Shown here in pieces: positions 1 to 8,225 of a stretch of 64,000 nt of DNA. Below the pieces are notes generated by a model. The model ran no database searches. It worked only from the letters and a program-made list of their open reading frames with translations, and was not told the origin of the DNA. Numbering within the stretch: position 1 is the first letter of the stretch; every line of letters starts with the position of its first letter. Source of the DNA: Psychroserpens ponticola (GTDB lineage Bacteria > Bacteroidota > Bacteroidia > Flavobacteriales > Flavobacteriaceae); the NCBI RefSeq assembly GCF_023556315.2, contig NZ_CP116221.1, positions 1,251,001 to 1,315,000 of the forward strand, given 5' to 3'. Made by a program: the position numbers and the translations under genes.

Positions 1-228
1 TCGTTTGGCTAATGGTGTTTTTTTTGTTGAGTAGGCATTATTCCAATCGTTTAAGTAAATCACTTTTAACGCATCGTCACTAGTGTTATGATATATGATT
101 TTCTGTTGTATGTGAATGGTTTTATTTTCCACATCAAAATCGGCTTTTAGATCAATAGAATTTTGACCAAAACCTATTTTAAATAAGAGCAAACTAAATG
201 CAACAAAAATGAACAGTTTTAATTTCAA
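1..228 (-). CDS. Partial: N-terminus of a secreted M1-type (gluzincin) metallopeptidase
   Basis: The 76 N-terminal residues are visible; the rest lies beyond the window edge. Residues 1-22 form a clear signal peptide (MKLKLF, hydrophobic core, then GFGQ). The following stretch, with IIYHNTSDDALKVIYLNDW and then TPLAKR, resembles the N-terminal beta domain of flavobacterial M1-like aminopeptidases; that is recognition from memory, and no catalytic HExxH is within view. I chose the TTG at 228 because no ATG fits and because TTG overlaps the TGA stop of the upstream nuclease-fold gene (ATTGA), which implies translational coupling. The product would be periplasmic or at the outer membrane. The peptidase assignment is moderate, the reading frame itself is strong. 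Confidence 0.6.
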   Translation of the reverse strand, partial: MKLKLFIFVAFSLLLFKIGFGQNSIDLKADFDVENKTIHIQQKIIYHNTSDDALKVIYLNDWNNAYSTKKTPLAKR

Positions 229-1493
229 TGTGCTACGATGAATTTTAATGGTTTATTTTGTAATTCTTGCGATGTTATGTAATATATACCATTTGACATA
301 GATGACATGCTTTCTTCAATATATAACGAATTTTTAACAGTTATAGTTTTAATTACTTGTCCTAAACTATTGTTAATAGTTACCGTTTTTAATTGAGCTA
401 AAGGATTTAGTTTAAGCATTAAAGTGTTGTTGATGACATTAGAACCAACAAATTGCATTGCAGATAGAGTTGTAAATTCTTCTAATGATAATGTTTGATT
501 CGTTTGTAACTCTAATGTAACGGGAAGGTGGTCACTAAAATTATGCAAAGCATTTCTTATGAAGGACGAATAATCTGCTCCACTACAATCTGATGAATTG
601 ATTGCTTGATTGTAACATTGTACGTTTGCGTTATTTCCAAAAACCTTATATGAATTTTCTACAAATTTAATTTCAGGATTTGTTTGCATGTTTTCCGACG
701 TCAAAATAAAATCGAATCGATCATCAAAACCTCCAGTAGCACCACCAAAACCTGTTTGTGTTCTTGTAGATTGTGTCATAACCTCAATGTAACTAGTGTT
801 ATTATGCCAGCTTCCAATTTGATCTGCAGGATCTATAAAGTCGATATTATTGTTATTATCAGTATCTATGAGTTCTTGAAATGCAGGTTCGGAATGCGTG
901 TATACATTGAAATCTCCAGCCAGAACTACATTGCTGTCCGAAGGTAATGCATCTAAGTAGGCCACTAAATCTTCAACCATTTGAAGACGAAGTGCTTGAT
1001 TTTCAGTGCCACTAGATGCTTTTAAATGACAAACAATAAAATCAATAAATACTGGATTTGTATCAGATTCTAATGAATTGATTTTCATTCGATAATGATT
1101 AAAATCTCTGTAAATACTTGTGACAATAGTTTGGCTTTCAAGGATGAATTTAGAACTATCATAATAAATTAAATTCTGAAGATCATTTTGATCACTAATG
1201 TTGTCGTCAGACGTATTTAATTCAAATATGGCGCTTTCAATATTTGGATTTAAAAATTGAAGGGAATTCAATATGGTTTGTGCACCATTTATATTATTTA
1301 ACTCACAAACCATAAATATATCAGGTCTGTAGTCATCTAAAATGGCTTCTAAATATTGTAAGCGATTAGGTACTGCATCTTCTAAAGGAAAATTTAAAAC
1401 ATTGTAAAACATTATTTTAAAATTCTCTTGTGCGTGCAATCCTTTAAATGCAAAGATGCAAATCAATACAAACAAACATAGTTTCTTTTTCAT
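225..1493 (-). CDS. Secreted endonuclease/exonuclease/phosphatase-fold protein with T9SS sorting tail
   Basis: A 422-residue protein. Residues 1-22 are a signal peptide ending HAQ. Residues about 25-330 carry the metal-dependent EEP (DNase I-like) motifs: FYNVLN (N31), CELNN (E64), CHLK (H156), GDFN (D194, N196) and the C-terminal SDH (D321, H322). All the residues expected for a divalent-metal phosphodiesterase are present. Residues about 340-422 look like a short type A type IX secretion sorting domain (VTINNSLGQVIKTI, then NGIYYI), so export to the cell surface or medium is inferred. The substrate could be extracellular DNA or another phosphodiester. It lies last-but-one in a minus-strand run behind uvrA and the LOG-family gene and overlaps the next gene by 4 nt. 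Confidence 0.85.
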   Translation of the reverse strand: MKKKLCLFVLICIFAFKGLHAQENFKIMFYNVLNFPLEDAVPNRLQYLEAILDDYRPDIFMVCELNNINGAQTILNSLQFLNPNIESAIFELNTSDDNISDQNDLQNLIYYDSSKFILESQTIVTSIYRDFNHYRMKINSLESDTNPVFIDFIVCHLKASSGTENQALRLQMVEDLVAYLDALPSDSNVVLAGDFNVYTHSEPAFQELIDTDNNNNIDFIDPADQIGSWHNNTSYIEVMTQSTRTQTGFGGATGGFDDRFDFILTSENMQTNPEIKFVENSYKVFGNNANVQCYNQAINSSDCSGADYSSFIRNALHNFSDHLPVTLELQTNQTLSLEEFTTLSAMQFVGSNVINNTLMLKLNPLAQLKTVTINNSLGQVIKTITVKNSLYIEESMSSMSNGIYYITSQELQNKPLKFIVAH

Positions 1494-1520
1494 AGCACTA
1501 TTAAAAAGTGAATGTTTGTT

Positions 1521-2207
1521 CTAGAAATTTGGACTTAAACCATAGTCTTTATAGAAACCGTCCAAAATGCCAATAACTTCATCAGCAGTATCTACAACGT
1601 GGATTAAATCTAAATCTTTTGGACTGATATTTTTTTCTTCGAGTAAGGTAGATTTTACCCAATCCATTAAACCTCCCCAAAAATCGGTTCCAACCAAGAT
1701 GATAGGGAATTTTTCAATTTTATTGGTTTGTATTAAAGTCATGGCTTCAAAAAGTTCGTCTAAGGTTCCAAAGCCTCCAGGCATCACTACAAAACCTTGA
1801 GAGTATTTTACAAACATTACTTTTCTAACAAAGAAGTAATCAAAATCCAAACTTTTATCAGAATCGATATACGGATTATCATGTTGTTCAAATGGCAATT
1901 CAATATTTAATCCTACAGAAGTTCCTCCTGCAATATGTGCGCCTTTATTACCAGCTTCCATAATTCCAGGTCCACCACCTGTAATGACACCATAACCATG
2001 GTCTACAATTTTGGTAGCTACTTCTTCTGTGAGTTTATAATATTTATGATCTGGTTTTGTTCTTGCAGATCCAAAAATGGAAACGCAAGGTCCAATTTTA
2101 CTGAGTTTTTCGTAACCGTTTACGAATTCACCCATAATTTTAAAAATTGCCCAAGAATCGTTGGTCTTAATTTCATTCCAACCTTTAGTGTTTTGTTCTT
2201 TCTTCAT
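1521..2207 (-). CDS. LOG-family protein (TIGR00730), nucleotide phosphoribohydrolase-like
   Basis: 228 residues with the full LOG signature: SIFGSAR at 43-49, TGGGPGIMEAGNKGA at 76-90, R128-K129, and PGGFGTLDE at 143-151. Characterised members cleave cytokinin riboside 5'-monophosphate or other nucleoside 5'-monophosphates to base and ribose 5-phosphate; older annotation as lysine decarboxylase is misleading. In bacteria the physiological substrate is usually unknown, and nothing here narrows it. No signal peptide, so cytosolic. It starts 31 nt downstream of uvrA and is followed 28 nt later by the secreted EEP protein, consistent with a uvrA-led operon. Confidence 0.9.
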   Translation of the reverse strand: MKKEQNTKGWNEIKTNDSWAIFKIMGEFVNGYEKLSKIGPCVSIFGSARTKPDHKYYKLTEEVATKIVDHGYGVITGGGPGIMEAGNKGAHIAGGTSVGLNIELPFEQHDNPYIDSDKSLDFDYFFVRKVMFVKYSQGFVVMPGGFGTLDELFEAMTLIQTNKIEKFPIILVGTDFWGGLMDWVKSTLLEEKNISPKDLDLIHVVDTADEVIGILDGFYKDYGLSPNF

Positions 2208-2237
2208 TTATATTCTTATTAATTTTAAGTCAACTGG

Positions 2238-5069
2238 CTAATTTAATTCTTTTTTCAAGAATTTAGCAGTGTAACTCTTTTTATCTTTAATTATCTCTTC
2301 AGGAGTTCCTTTTGCAACGATGTTTCCACCGCCTTGTCCACCTTCATAACCAATATCAATTATATGATCTGCCATTTTAATCACATCTAAGTTGTGTTCA
2401 ATGATTAAAACCGTATTTCCTTTATCTACCAATTTGTTCAGGACTAACATTAAGACTCTAATATCTTCAAAATGCAAGCCAGTAGTTGGCTCATCTAAAA
2501 TATAGAAGGTATTTCCTGTGTCACGTTTGCTAAGTTCTGTAGCCAATTTAATTCGCTGTGCTTCACCACCAGAAAGCGTTGTGCTTTGTTGGCCAAGCGT
2601 GATATAGCCTAAGCCAACATCGACGATTGTTTTTAGTTTTTTATGAATCTTTGGTATGTGTTCAAAGAAGTCGACAGCCTCGTTCATGGTCATATTGAGA
2701 ACATCACTAATTGATTTCCCTTTATAGCGAATTTCAAGAGTTTCTCTATTAAATCGTTTGCCTTGACAGGTTTCACATTCGACATAAACGTCTGGAAGGA
2801 AATTCATTTCAATTACACGTAAACCACCACCTTGACAGGTTTCACATCGACCACCTTTAACATTAAAACTAAAGCGACCTGGTTTATAACCTCTAATTAA
2901 AGCTTCAGGAATTTTAGCAAACAAACTTCGTATTTCGCTAAATGTACCTGTGTACGTTGCTGGATTACTTCTTGGCGTTCTTCCAATTGGAGATTGGTTA
3001 ATGTCAATCACTTTATCAATATGCTCTAATCCTTTAATGCTTTTGTAAGGCATTGGTATTTTGACGCCATTAAAGTAATAGGCATTCATTATTGGATAAA
3101 GTGTTTCATTAATGAGTGTTGATTTTCCACTTCCTGAAACACCAGTTATACCAATCATTTTTCCTAAAGGAAGGCTTATCGAAACGTTTTTTAAATTGTT
3201 TCCTGTACAACCTTTAAGTTCAATTTTTTTACCATTCCCTTTTCGTCGTTTTTTCGGAACAGGAATTTCTTTTTGACCATTGAGATAATCTGCGGTTAAA
3301 GTTTTGTGAGTTAGTAATTCTTCAGGAGTACCAATACTGATAATTTCTCCACCAAATTTCCCTGCTTTCGGACCAATATCTATGACATAATCTGCACGTT
3401 CTATCATGTCTTTATCATGTTCTACAACAATTACAGAATTGCCAATATCTCGAAGCGCGACTAAGGAATTGATTAATTTTTCGTTATCACGTTGGTGCAA
3501 ACCAATACTTGGTTCATCTAAAATATAAAGTACACCTACCAATTGTGAACCGATTTGAGTTGCTAATCTAATGCGTTGTGCTTCTCCACCTGATAGTGAT
3601 TTTGAACTTCTATTAAGTGATAAATAATCTAAACCAACATCTAATAAAAATTTCGATCTTGCTTTAATTTCTTTTATAATTTCTTCAGCAATTTTGAATT
3701 GTTTTTCACTAAGGTTGTTTTCTAAATCTTCAAACCATGCAGCAAAATCTACAATATCTTTATCAGCAAGTTCTCCGATGTTAAGCCCGTTGACCTTAAA
3801 ATACAGCGATTCTTTTCTAAGCCTTGAGCCTTCACAAGTTGGACAAGAGACTTTGTCCATGTATTCTTTTGCCCAACGTTTAAGCGATGTTGTTTCTGCA
3901 TTTTTATACTGACTTTCAATAAAGTTAGCAACACCTTCAAATTCTATTTTATAATCACGAGTTACACCTAAGCTTTTACTTTCAACTGAAAACTTATCGT
4001 TTCCACCATGCATAATCATTTGTTTGGCTTCATCAGGAATCGTTTTAAAAGTATCATTTAGACTAAAACTAAAACGCTGTGCTATGGTTTCGAATTGCTT
4101 AAAAATCCAACTGCTTTTTTGCGGACCATGAGGCGCTAGAGCACCAGCATTAATAGACAAATTTTCATCTGGAACAATTTTATTTTCGTTGACCTGATAT
4201 AAAGTTCCAATCCCATTACATGTCTGACAAGCACCTTTTGGTGAGTTGAAAGAAAAATTATTAGGTTCAGGATTAGGATAGGAAACTCCAGATGAAGGGC
4301 ACATAAGATTTCGACTAAAATAACGCGTTTCATTGGTGTCATGATCGAGAACCATCAATACATCTTCACCATGATACATTGCAGTATTTATGGTTTCAGA
4401 AAGACGCTTGTCATTATCAGCAGTATCATCAATTTTCAGTCGGTCAATGACAATTTCAATGTCATGCATTTTGTATCGATCAAGCTTCATGCCTTTCACT
4501 AAATCACGAACGTCACCATCAGTTCTTACTTTAACAAACCCTTGTTTTGCAATTTGTTCAAACAGTTCTCGATAATGGCCTTTTCTAGAGCGAATAATAG
4601 GAGAGAGGATGTTAATGCGTTTGCCTTTATAACTCGCTTTGATGAGGTCCTTGATTTGTTCATCATTGTAACTCACCATTTTTTCTCCAGTATTATAACT
4701 GTAAGCATCACTAGCTCGAGCGTAAAGCAAACGTAGAAAATCATAAATTTCTGTAATCGTCCCAACAGTAGATCGAGGAGATTTACTTGTTGTTTTTTGT
4801 TCGATTGCAATAACAGGAGATAAGCCATCAATTTTATCAACATCAGGACGTTCTAAGCCTCCTAAAAATTGTCTTGCATATGCAGAAAATGTTTCAATAT
4901 ATCGACGCTGACCTTCAGCATAAATTGTATCGAATGCTAAAGATGATTTGCCGCTTCCAGACAAACCTGTTATAACAACTAATTGTTCACGTGGAATGGA
5001 AACATCTATATTTTTTAAGTTATGCACTCTGGCACCTTTAACCTCTATGGTTTCGTGGAATTTGCTCAT
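2238..5069 (-). CDS. uvrA: Excinuclease ABC subunit UvrA
   Basis: 943 residues, the usual length for UvrA, the DNA-damage sensor ATPase of nucleotide excision repair that loads UvrB. Two ABC ATPase modules are visible: Walker A GLSGSGKS at 35-42 and GVSGSGKS near 645, with signatures LSGGEAQRI near 493 and 833. The C-terminal zinc finger (GGRCETCQGGG, later VECETCQGKRF) is intact. The first zinc module is unusual: MCPSSG near residue 257 has Ser where the second Cys of CPxC is expected, although the partner ACQTCNG is kept. This may be a lineage trait of Bacteroidota. A -7 box lies about 40 bp upstream. Confidence 0.98.
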   Translation of the reverse strand: MSKFHETIEVKGARVHNLKNIDVSIPREQLVVITGLSGSGKSSLAFDTIYAEGQRRYIETFSAYARQFLGGLERPDVDKIDGLSPVIAIEQKTTSKSPRSTVGTITEIYDFLRLLYARASDAYSYNTGEKMVSYNDEQIKDLIKASYKGKRINILSPIIRSRKGHYRELFEQIAKQGFVKVRTDGDVRDLVKGMKLDRYKMHDIEIVIDRLKIDDTADNDKRLSETINTAMYHGEDVLMVLDHDTNETRYFSRNLMCPSSGVSYPNPEPNNFSFNSPKGACQTCNGIGTLYQVNENKIVPDENLSINAGALAPHGPQKSSWIFKQFETIAQRFSFSLNDTFKTIPDEAKQMIMHGGNDKFSVESKSLGVTRDYKIEFEGVANFIESQYKNAETTSLKRWAKEYMDKVSCPTCEGSRLRKESLYFKVNGLNIGELADKDIVDFAAWFEDLENNLSEKQFKIAEEIIKEIKARSKFLLDVGLDYLSLNRSSKSLSGGEAQRIRLATQIGSQLVGVLYILDEPSIGLHQRDNEKLINSLVALRDIGNSVIVVEHDKDMIERADYVIDIGPKAGKFGGEIISIGTPEELLTHKTLTADYLNGQKEIPVPKKRRKGNGKKIELKGCTGNNLKNVSISLPLGKMIGITGVSGSGKSTLINETLYPIMNAYYFNGVKIPMPYKSIKGLEHIDKVIDINQSPIGRTPRSNPATYTGTFSEIRSLFAKIPEALIRGYKPGRFSFNVKGGRCETCQGGGLRVIEMNFLPDVYVECETCQGKRFNRETLEIRYKGKSISDVLNMTMNEAVDFFEHIPKIHKKLKTIVDVGLGYITLGQQSTTLSGGEAQRIKLATELSKRDTGNTFYILDEPTTGLHFEDIRVLMLVLNKLVDKGNTVLIIEHNLDVIKMADHIIDIGYEGGQGGGNIVAKGTPEEIIKDKKSYTAKFLKKELN

Positions 5070-5107
5070 AAATTAACCTGAAAATGCGAGTTCTGCTCAC
5101 AAAGTTG

Positions 5108-5115
5108 CAAAGGTA
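5108..5115 (-). promoter_or_regulatory. Predicted -7 promoter box of uvrA
   Basis: On the minus strand this reads TACCTTTG, an exact match to the Bacteroidota primary-sigma -7 consensus TAnnTTTG. It would start transcription near 5101, giving a leader of about 30 nt before the uvrA ATG at 5069. I see no convincing -33 TTTG at the canonical spacing. Confidence 0.55.
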
Positions 5116-5229
5116 CAATTTTTAGTTGTTAATTTAATTGAAGATTAGACTTGTAACAATTAGACTTGTTTCGTTTTTGGAATAAAACATTTAGAATTGA
5201 AAGTGTTTTAATTTCATGATTGTTTTGAA

Positions 5230-5577
5230 CTATAAAATACTTAATTCTTTAGCTTTAATTGACGCAATGTAATTCGCTTTTACTTTTGCTAAAAATCCGA
5301 AAAATTGACTTCCATCTTTTTTCTTAAGAATCACATACGTTTTACCATTTTCTTTAGTAATCACTTTGTCTACAATAACGATATTGTCATATACACTTGA
5401 GTAATTTCCTAATTTACCACGTTTGATTAATATATTTGGTTTTGGAAAGTTTATGTAATTAAAATTTTGAGCATAAGGCTCATTTATTATTAATTCGTCA
5501 CCAATTTTGGGTTGATCTTGCGCGTTAGAATAAAAACAAACCCCTAAAAATAATAGTGTGAGTACTAGTTTTTTCAT
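5230..5577 (-). CDS. Small secreted protein of unknown function
   Basis: 115 residues. Residues 1-20 are a textbook signal peptide (MKKLVLTLLFLG to SNAQ). The mature part of about 95 residues has alternating hydrophobic positions (NILIKRG, IVIVDKVITK, TYVILKKKDGSQFFGF), suggesting a small beta-rich fold, perhaps SH3-like. I do not recognise a family and see no catalytic motif or lipobox. It is a monocistronic minus-strand gene about 160 bp upstream of uvrA, so it may be co-transcribed or independent. Confidence 0.7.
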   Translation of the reverse strand: MKKLVLTLLFLGVCFYSNAQDQPKIGDELIINEPYAQNFNYINFPKPNILIKRGKLGNYSSVYDNIVIVDKVITKENGKTYVILKKKDGSQFFGFLAKVKANYIASIKAKELSIL

Positions 5578-5730
5578 AATAAAAGATATTTAAATTGAGA
5601 ATTTCACTAAAATATTGATTATTAACTTTCTGAACAATTTTTTTTAAAAGATTTAACTGTTTATTCACAATCTCCTTAGGAATTACTTTTTGTTCATTTT
5701 CTTTTATTAAATTGTTTGCAAATCCTAAAC

Positions 5731-5916
5731 ATGTTTCTTATAAAAAACATCAAAAATTATATCGATAAAAGTAATTTAAGCTGTCTGGATACAGCTTCTA
5801 TAGATAATATACCTAATGTTTCGCCAAAAGAAATTTTTGATTATTATGAGCCTGATGCTATAATTATAGCCATAATTGCATCACCTCAAACGGTTCTTAA
5901 TATCAAACAGAATTGA
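5731..5916 (+). CDS. Doubtful small ORF, 61 residues
   Basis: An ATG-started frame (MFLIKNIKNYIDK, with a hydrophobic patch AIIIAIIAS near the end) that stops 9 nt before the cyclophilin gene. A TTG 15 nt upstream could extend it slightly. There is no recognised domain and no strong ribosome binding site. It is reported because it occupies the otherwise empty 348-bp spacer 5578-5925 and is directly in line with the following gene; it may equally be the 5' untranslated region of the cyclophilin transcript. Confidence 0.22.
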   Translation: MFLIKNIKNYIDKSNLSCLDTASIDNIPNVSPKEIFDYYEPDAIIIAIIASPQTVLNIKQN

Positions 5917-5925
5917 ATCAAATTA

Positions 5926-6738
5926 ATGATGAAAACAAATATTAGAATTGCAATTACAATACTAGTATGCTTATTCTTACTAAGTTATAGTTCTAAGTAT
6001 GATCAAGATAAAACTATTGTAGAAATGACAACCAATTATGGCACAATGGTGATTGAGCTTCATAATGAAACGCCTTTACATCGTGACAATTTTATCAAAC
6101 TAGTTAATGATAAGGCTTATGATAGTTTACTGTTTCATCGTGTGATAGAAACCTTTATGATTCAAGGAGGAGATCCAGACAGTAAAAATGCAAAACTTGG
6201 TGACTTTTTAGGTGAAGGTGATTTAGAGTATTCGGTTAATGCGGAATTTAAACCAGACTTATTTCATAAAAAAGGAGCTTTATCAACTGCAAGAGTTGAA
6301 TCTCTTGGAAGAGTGTCGAGTGCGATGCAGTTTTTTATTGTTCAAGGTAAAGTCTATAATGATAGTCTATTAGAAGTTGCTGATTCGCGTATTAATAAAA
6401 TGCTGGCAAGGCATTATTTTTTAAACCAGCCAGAAAATGAAGCGCTTTGGACTGCTTTTAAAAAGGCAGAAGATGATGAAAATCAGTTCATGATTTTAAA
6501 TGATAGTATTAATAATATGGTAAAATACTTCACGGATTTTAAAACATATCGCATTCCGCAAACACAACGTGAAGTTTATAAAACGATAGGAGGAACACCT
6601 CATTTAGATCAGAATTATACCGTTTTCGGACAAGTAATTGAGGGTCTAGACATTATTGATTCCATGGCTAAGGTGAAAACCGACAAATGGGATCGACCTG
6701 TTAAAAATGTTATCATTAAATCTGTAAGAATTAGATAA
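5926..6738 (+). CDS. Cyclophilin-type peptidylprolyl isomerase, exported
   Basis: 270 residues. The cyclophilin core is evident: FHRVI at 70-74, MIQGGDP at 78-84 and QFFIVQG at 135-141, with the C-terminal strand TVFGQVIEGLDIID. It catalyses cis-trans proline isomerisation, here presumably in the envelope. About 50 extra residues (150-200) separate QFFIVQG from the final strands, an insertion common in Bacteroidota homologues. The N-terminus is a hydrophobic export signal ending LLSYSSK, where a lipoprotein of this type would have LLSCSSK: the lipobox Cys position is Tyr (TAT rather than TGT), so lipidation appears lost. It is followed 56 nt later by a conserved hypothetical gene. Confidence 0.92.
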   Translation: MMKTNIRIAITILVCLFLLSYSSKYDQDKTIVEMTTNYGTMVIELHNETPLHRDNFIKLVNDKAYDSLLFHRVIETFMIQGGDPDSKNAKLGDFLGEGDLEYSVNAEFKPDLFHKKGALSTARVESLGRVSSAMQFFIVQGKVYNDSLLEVADSRINKMLARHYFLNQPENEALWTAFKKAEDDENQFMILNDSINNMVKYFTDFKTYRIPQTQREVYKTIGGTPHLDQNYTVFGQVIEGLDIIDSMAKVKTDKWDRPVKNVIIKSVRIR

Positions 6739-6794
6739 TGAATTTATCATATAAATTTATATTTTAGTTAATCATAAATCAAAAGAAAATACAC

Positions 6795-7322
6795 ATGAAA
6801 TTATTAGGAATAGGATCAAGAATTAATCATTCAGAATATGGCAAAGGTGTCGTTACTAATGTCACATCAAAACATTATTGGGTGACGTTTATTGAAAACG
6901 GATTAGAAACTATCGAGCTTGATAGTGAATTTGAAGTTATTGAAGCTGCCGAAGATGAAGTAGATACGGTTAGCTTTTTTGATGTTGAAAGTAGTTTAGT
7001 TCAGATTCTGAAAAAATGGAGCGATGTCACAGAAGTCATTTCAATAGCTGATAAATGGAAAGGTGGAAAATTAATTCTAGAACCTGGAGATACAAGTTTG
7101 CAAAGCAAAGAGATTCCTATTGATGGTTTTTTCCATAAGATAACGATGGTTAGAGACCGACTTCGAGTGATGGAACAAAAAATTAACTCCAGTAAGAATC
7201 TTGATGAACAAGAAAAAATAGATCTTCAGCAATACATTACGAGGAGCTACGGAAGTTTAACCACTTTTAATGTGCTTTTTAAACTGAAAACGCAGCAGTT
7301 TGTTGGGCAGAAGAGTTCGTAA
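6795..7322 (+). CDS. Conserved hypothetical protein with N-terminal SH3/Tudor-like segment
   Basis: 175 residues, no signal peptide. The first 50 residues (GIGSRINHSEYGKGVVTNV, then WVTFIENGLETIEL) resemble the small beta-barrel found at the C-terminus of UvrD/PcrA helicases, a fold that binds RNA polymerase or nucleic acid. The remainder is helical and charged (KWSDVTEVISIADKWKGGKL and a late helix rich in Q, E and R). I do not know the function. It lies 56 nt after the cyclophilin gene on the same strand and is closed by a good intrinsic terminator, so the two probably form one operon. Confidence 0.75.
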   Translation: MKLLGIGSRINHSEYGKGVVTNVTSKHYWVTFIENGLETIELDSEFEVIEAAEDEVDTVSFFDVESSLVQILKKWSDVTEVISIADKWKGGKLILEPGDTSLQSKEIPIDGFFHKITMVRDRLRVMEQKINSSKNLDEQEKIDLQQYITRSYGSLTTFNVLFKLKTQQFVGQKSS

Positions 7323-7345
7323 ACTTAGACGTTTTTAATAATTTT

Positions 7346-7377
7346 AAAATCACTGTTTTTAGTAAATAGTGATTTTT
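7346..7377 (+). terminator. Intrinsic terminator after the 6795-7322 gene
   Basis: Perfect 9-bp stem AAAATCACT (7346-7354) with AGTGATTTT (7368-7376), loop of 13 nt, followed by a T-rich tail. Confidence 0.75.
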
Positions 7378-7397
7378 ATTTGTACAATTTCAAAATG

Positions 7398-7455
7398 TAA
7401 AGTATATTTGTCATATAGTAAAAATAATTTTACTTAATATAAAGTATATTTGTCA
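7398..7455 (+). promoter_or_regulatory. Promoter/operator with 16-bp direct repeat and inverted repeat
   Basis: An exact 16-bp repeat TAAAGTATATTTGTCA occurs at 7398-7413 and 7440-7455, 42 bp apart. Each copy contains the Bacteroidota -7 box TATATTTG (7403-7410 and 7445-7452). Between them lies the inverted repeat GTAAAA-N4-TTTTAC (7418-7433). The first copy is a reasonable promoter with a start near 7417; the second ends 3 nt before the ATG at 7459. Because the second gene of the operon encodes an XRE-family repressor, the duplicated box and the inverted repeat are candidates for an autoregulatory operator; that is inference. Confidence 0.6.
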
Positions 7456-7458
7456 ATT

Positions 7459-7908
7459 ATGGAAAAGAGTAGTTTTATTGAATGTGAGAGAAAAGGTTTA
7501 GAAAGACTAATTAATTTTAGATTGCCTCATTATTTTTATAAGATAGGAATGCTAATAGCAGGCTTGGCAATTGTAATGATGTTTGTTAGAGCATTTGCAA
7601 TGGAAGGAGATCAAGAAGTTCTTAAAGAAGTATTTAAAAAAGTACTTTTAATAGGTATGCTATTTATGTCTATTGCTAGAGATAAAGTAGAAGATGAGAT
7701 GGTCGTAAAATTAAGAATGCAATCTTATACCTATGCATTTGTAGCAGGTGTTATTTATGCTTTAGTTATGCCATTTGTTGAATATGGTGTTTCTAATGCA
7801 ATGAAACCAGAAGGTGAAGAATTTCATGACATTGGCGATTTCCAATTATTGTTATTTATTCTTATGGTTCAGCTCTTATGTTTTCATACTTTAAAACGTA
7901 TGCGATAA
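7459..7908 (+). CDS. Four-helix integral membrane protein in an operon with an XRE regulator
   Basis: 149 residues from the ATG at 7459, preferred over the TTG 9 nt upstream, which lies inside the direct repeat. Four hydrophobic segments are visible: around MLIAGLAIVMMFV, VLLIGMLFMSIA, AFVAGVIYALVMPFV and LLLFILMVQLLCF, with a short charged N-terminus. No catalytic motif. The stop TAA overlaps the ATG of the XRE regulator (TAATG), so the two are translationally coupled. Membrane protein plus small XRE regulator pairs are common in Bacteroidota; their role is unknown to me, perhaps sensing an envelope signal. Confidence 0.82.
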   Translation: MEKSSFIECERKGLERLINFRLPHYFYKIGMLIAGLAIVMMFVRAFAMEGDQEVLKEVFKKVLLIGMLFMSIARDKVEDEMVVKLRMQSYTYAFVAGVIYALVMPFVEYGVSNAMKPEGEEFHDIGDFQLLLFILMVQLLCFHTLKRMR

Positions 7909-8108
7909 TGAAAAACACAATAAAAGTAGAACGCGCTATTTTGAGTTTAACTCAAGATGATTTAGCCAAAAAAATAGGTGTATCACGTCAAACGATAAAT
8001 TCTATTGAAGCTAATAGATATGTGCCTTCAACGGTTTTAGCTTTAAAACTTTCAATGGTGTTTAGTAAACCAGTTAATGATTTTTTTAAACTCTCTGACA
8101 ATGATTAA
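7908..8108 (+). CDS. Small XRE-family HTH transcriptional regulator
   Basis: 66 residues, almost entirely one Cro/CI-type helix-turn-helix: LSLTQDDLAKKIGVSRQTIN then IEANRYVPSTVLALKL. The ATG at 7908 is chosen because it gives the family's usual N-terminus (MKNTIKVERAI) and overlaps the upstream stop; an in-frame ATG 30 nt upstream is unlikely. Homologous short regulators typically repress their own operon together with the adjacent membrane protein gene. Candidate binding sites are the repeat and inverted repeat at 7398-7455. A 22-codon hydrophobic ORF overlaps its 3' end. Confidence 0.92.
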   Translation: MKNTIKVERAILSLTQDDLAKKIGVSRQTINSIEANRYVPSTVLALKLSMVFSKPVNDFFKLSDND

Positions 8109-8169
8109 ATTAATACTTCTAATCGTTTCATTAATTCTCAATGTGGTCACAGCTATTTTAAAAGTGTAA
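8101..8169 (+). CDS. Possible 22-residue hydrophobic peptide overlapping the XRE gene
   Basis: The ATG at 8101 lies within the last codons of the XRE regulator (ATGATTAA arrangement, 8-nt overlap) and opens a 22-codon frame, MIKLILLIVSLILNVVTAIL then KV, predicted as one transmembrane helix. Coupling to the upstream gene is the main argument that it is translated. It is too short to be certain and could be chance in AT-rich DNA. Confidence 0.35.
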   Translation: MIKLILLIVSLILNVVTAILKV

Positions 8170-8225
8170 CAATTGTATCGTTTTTATATCTTTAGTATAT
8201 AGGTTTTAAATTTTTAAAGTCAATT

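Noticed and set aside
684-947. 87-codon plus-strand frame opposite the EEP gene
   Set aside because: Antisense shadow with no motif; the minus-strand gene explains the sequence completely.
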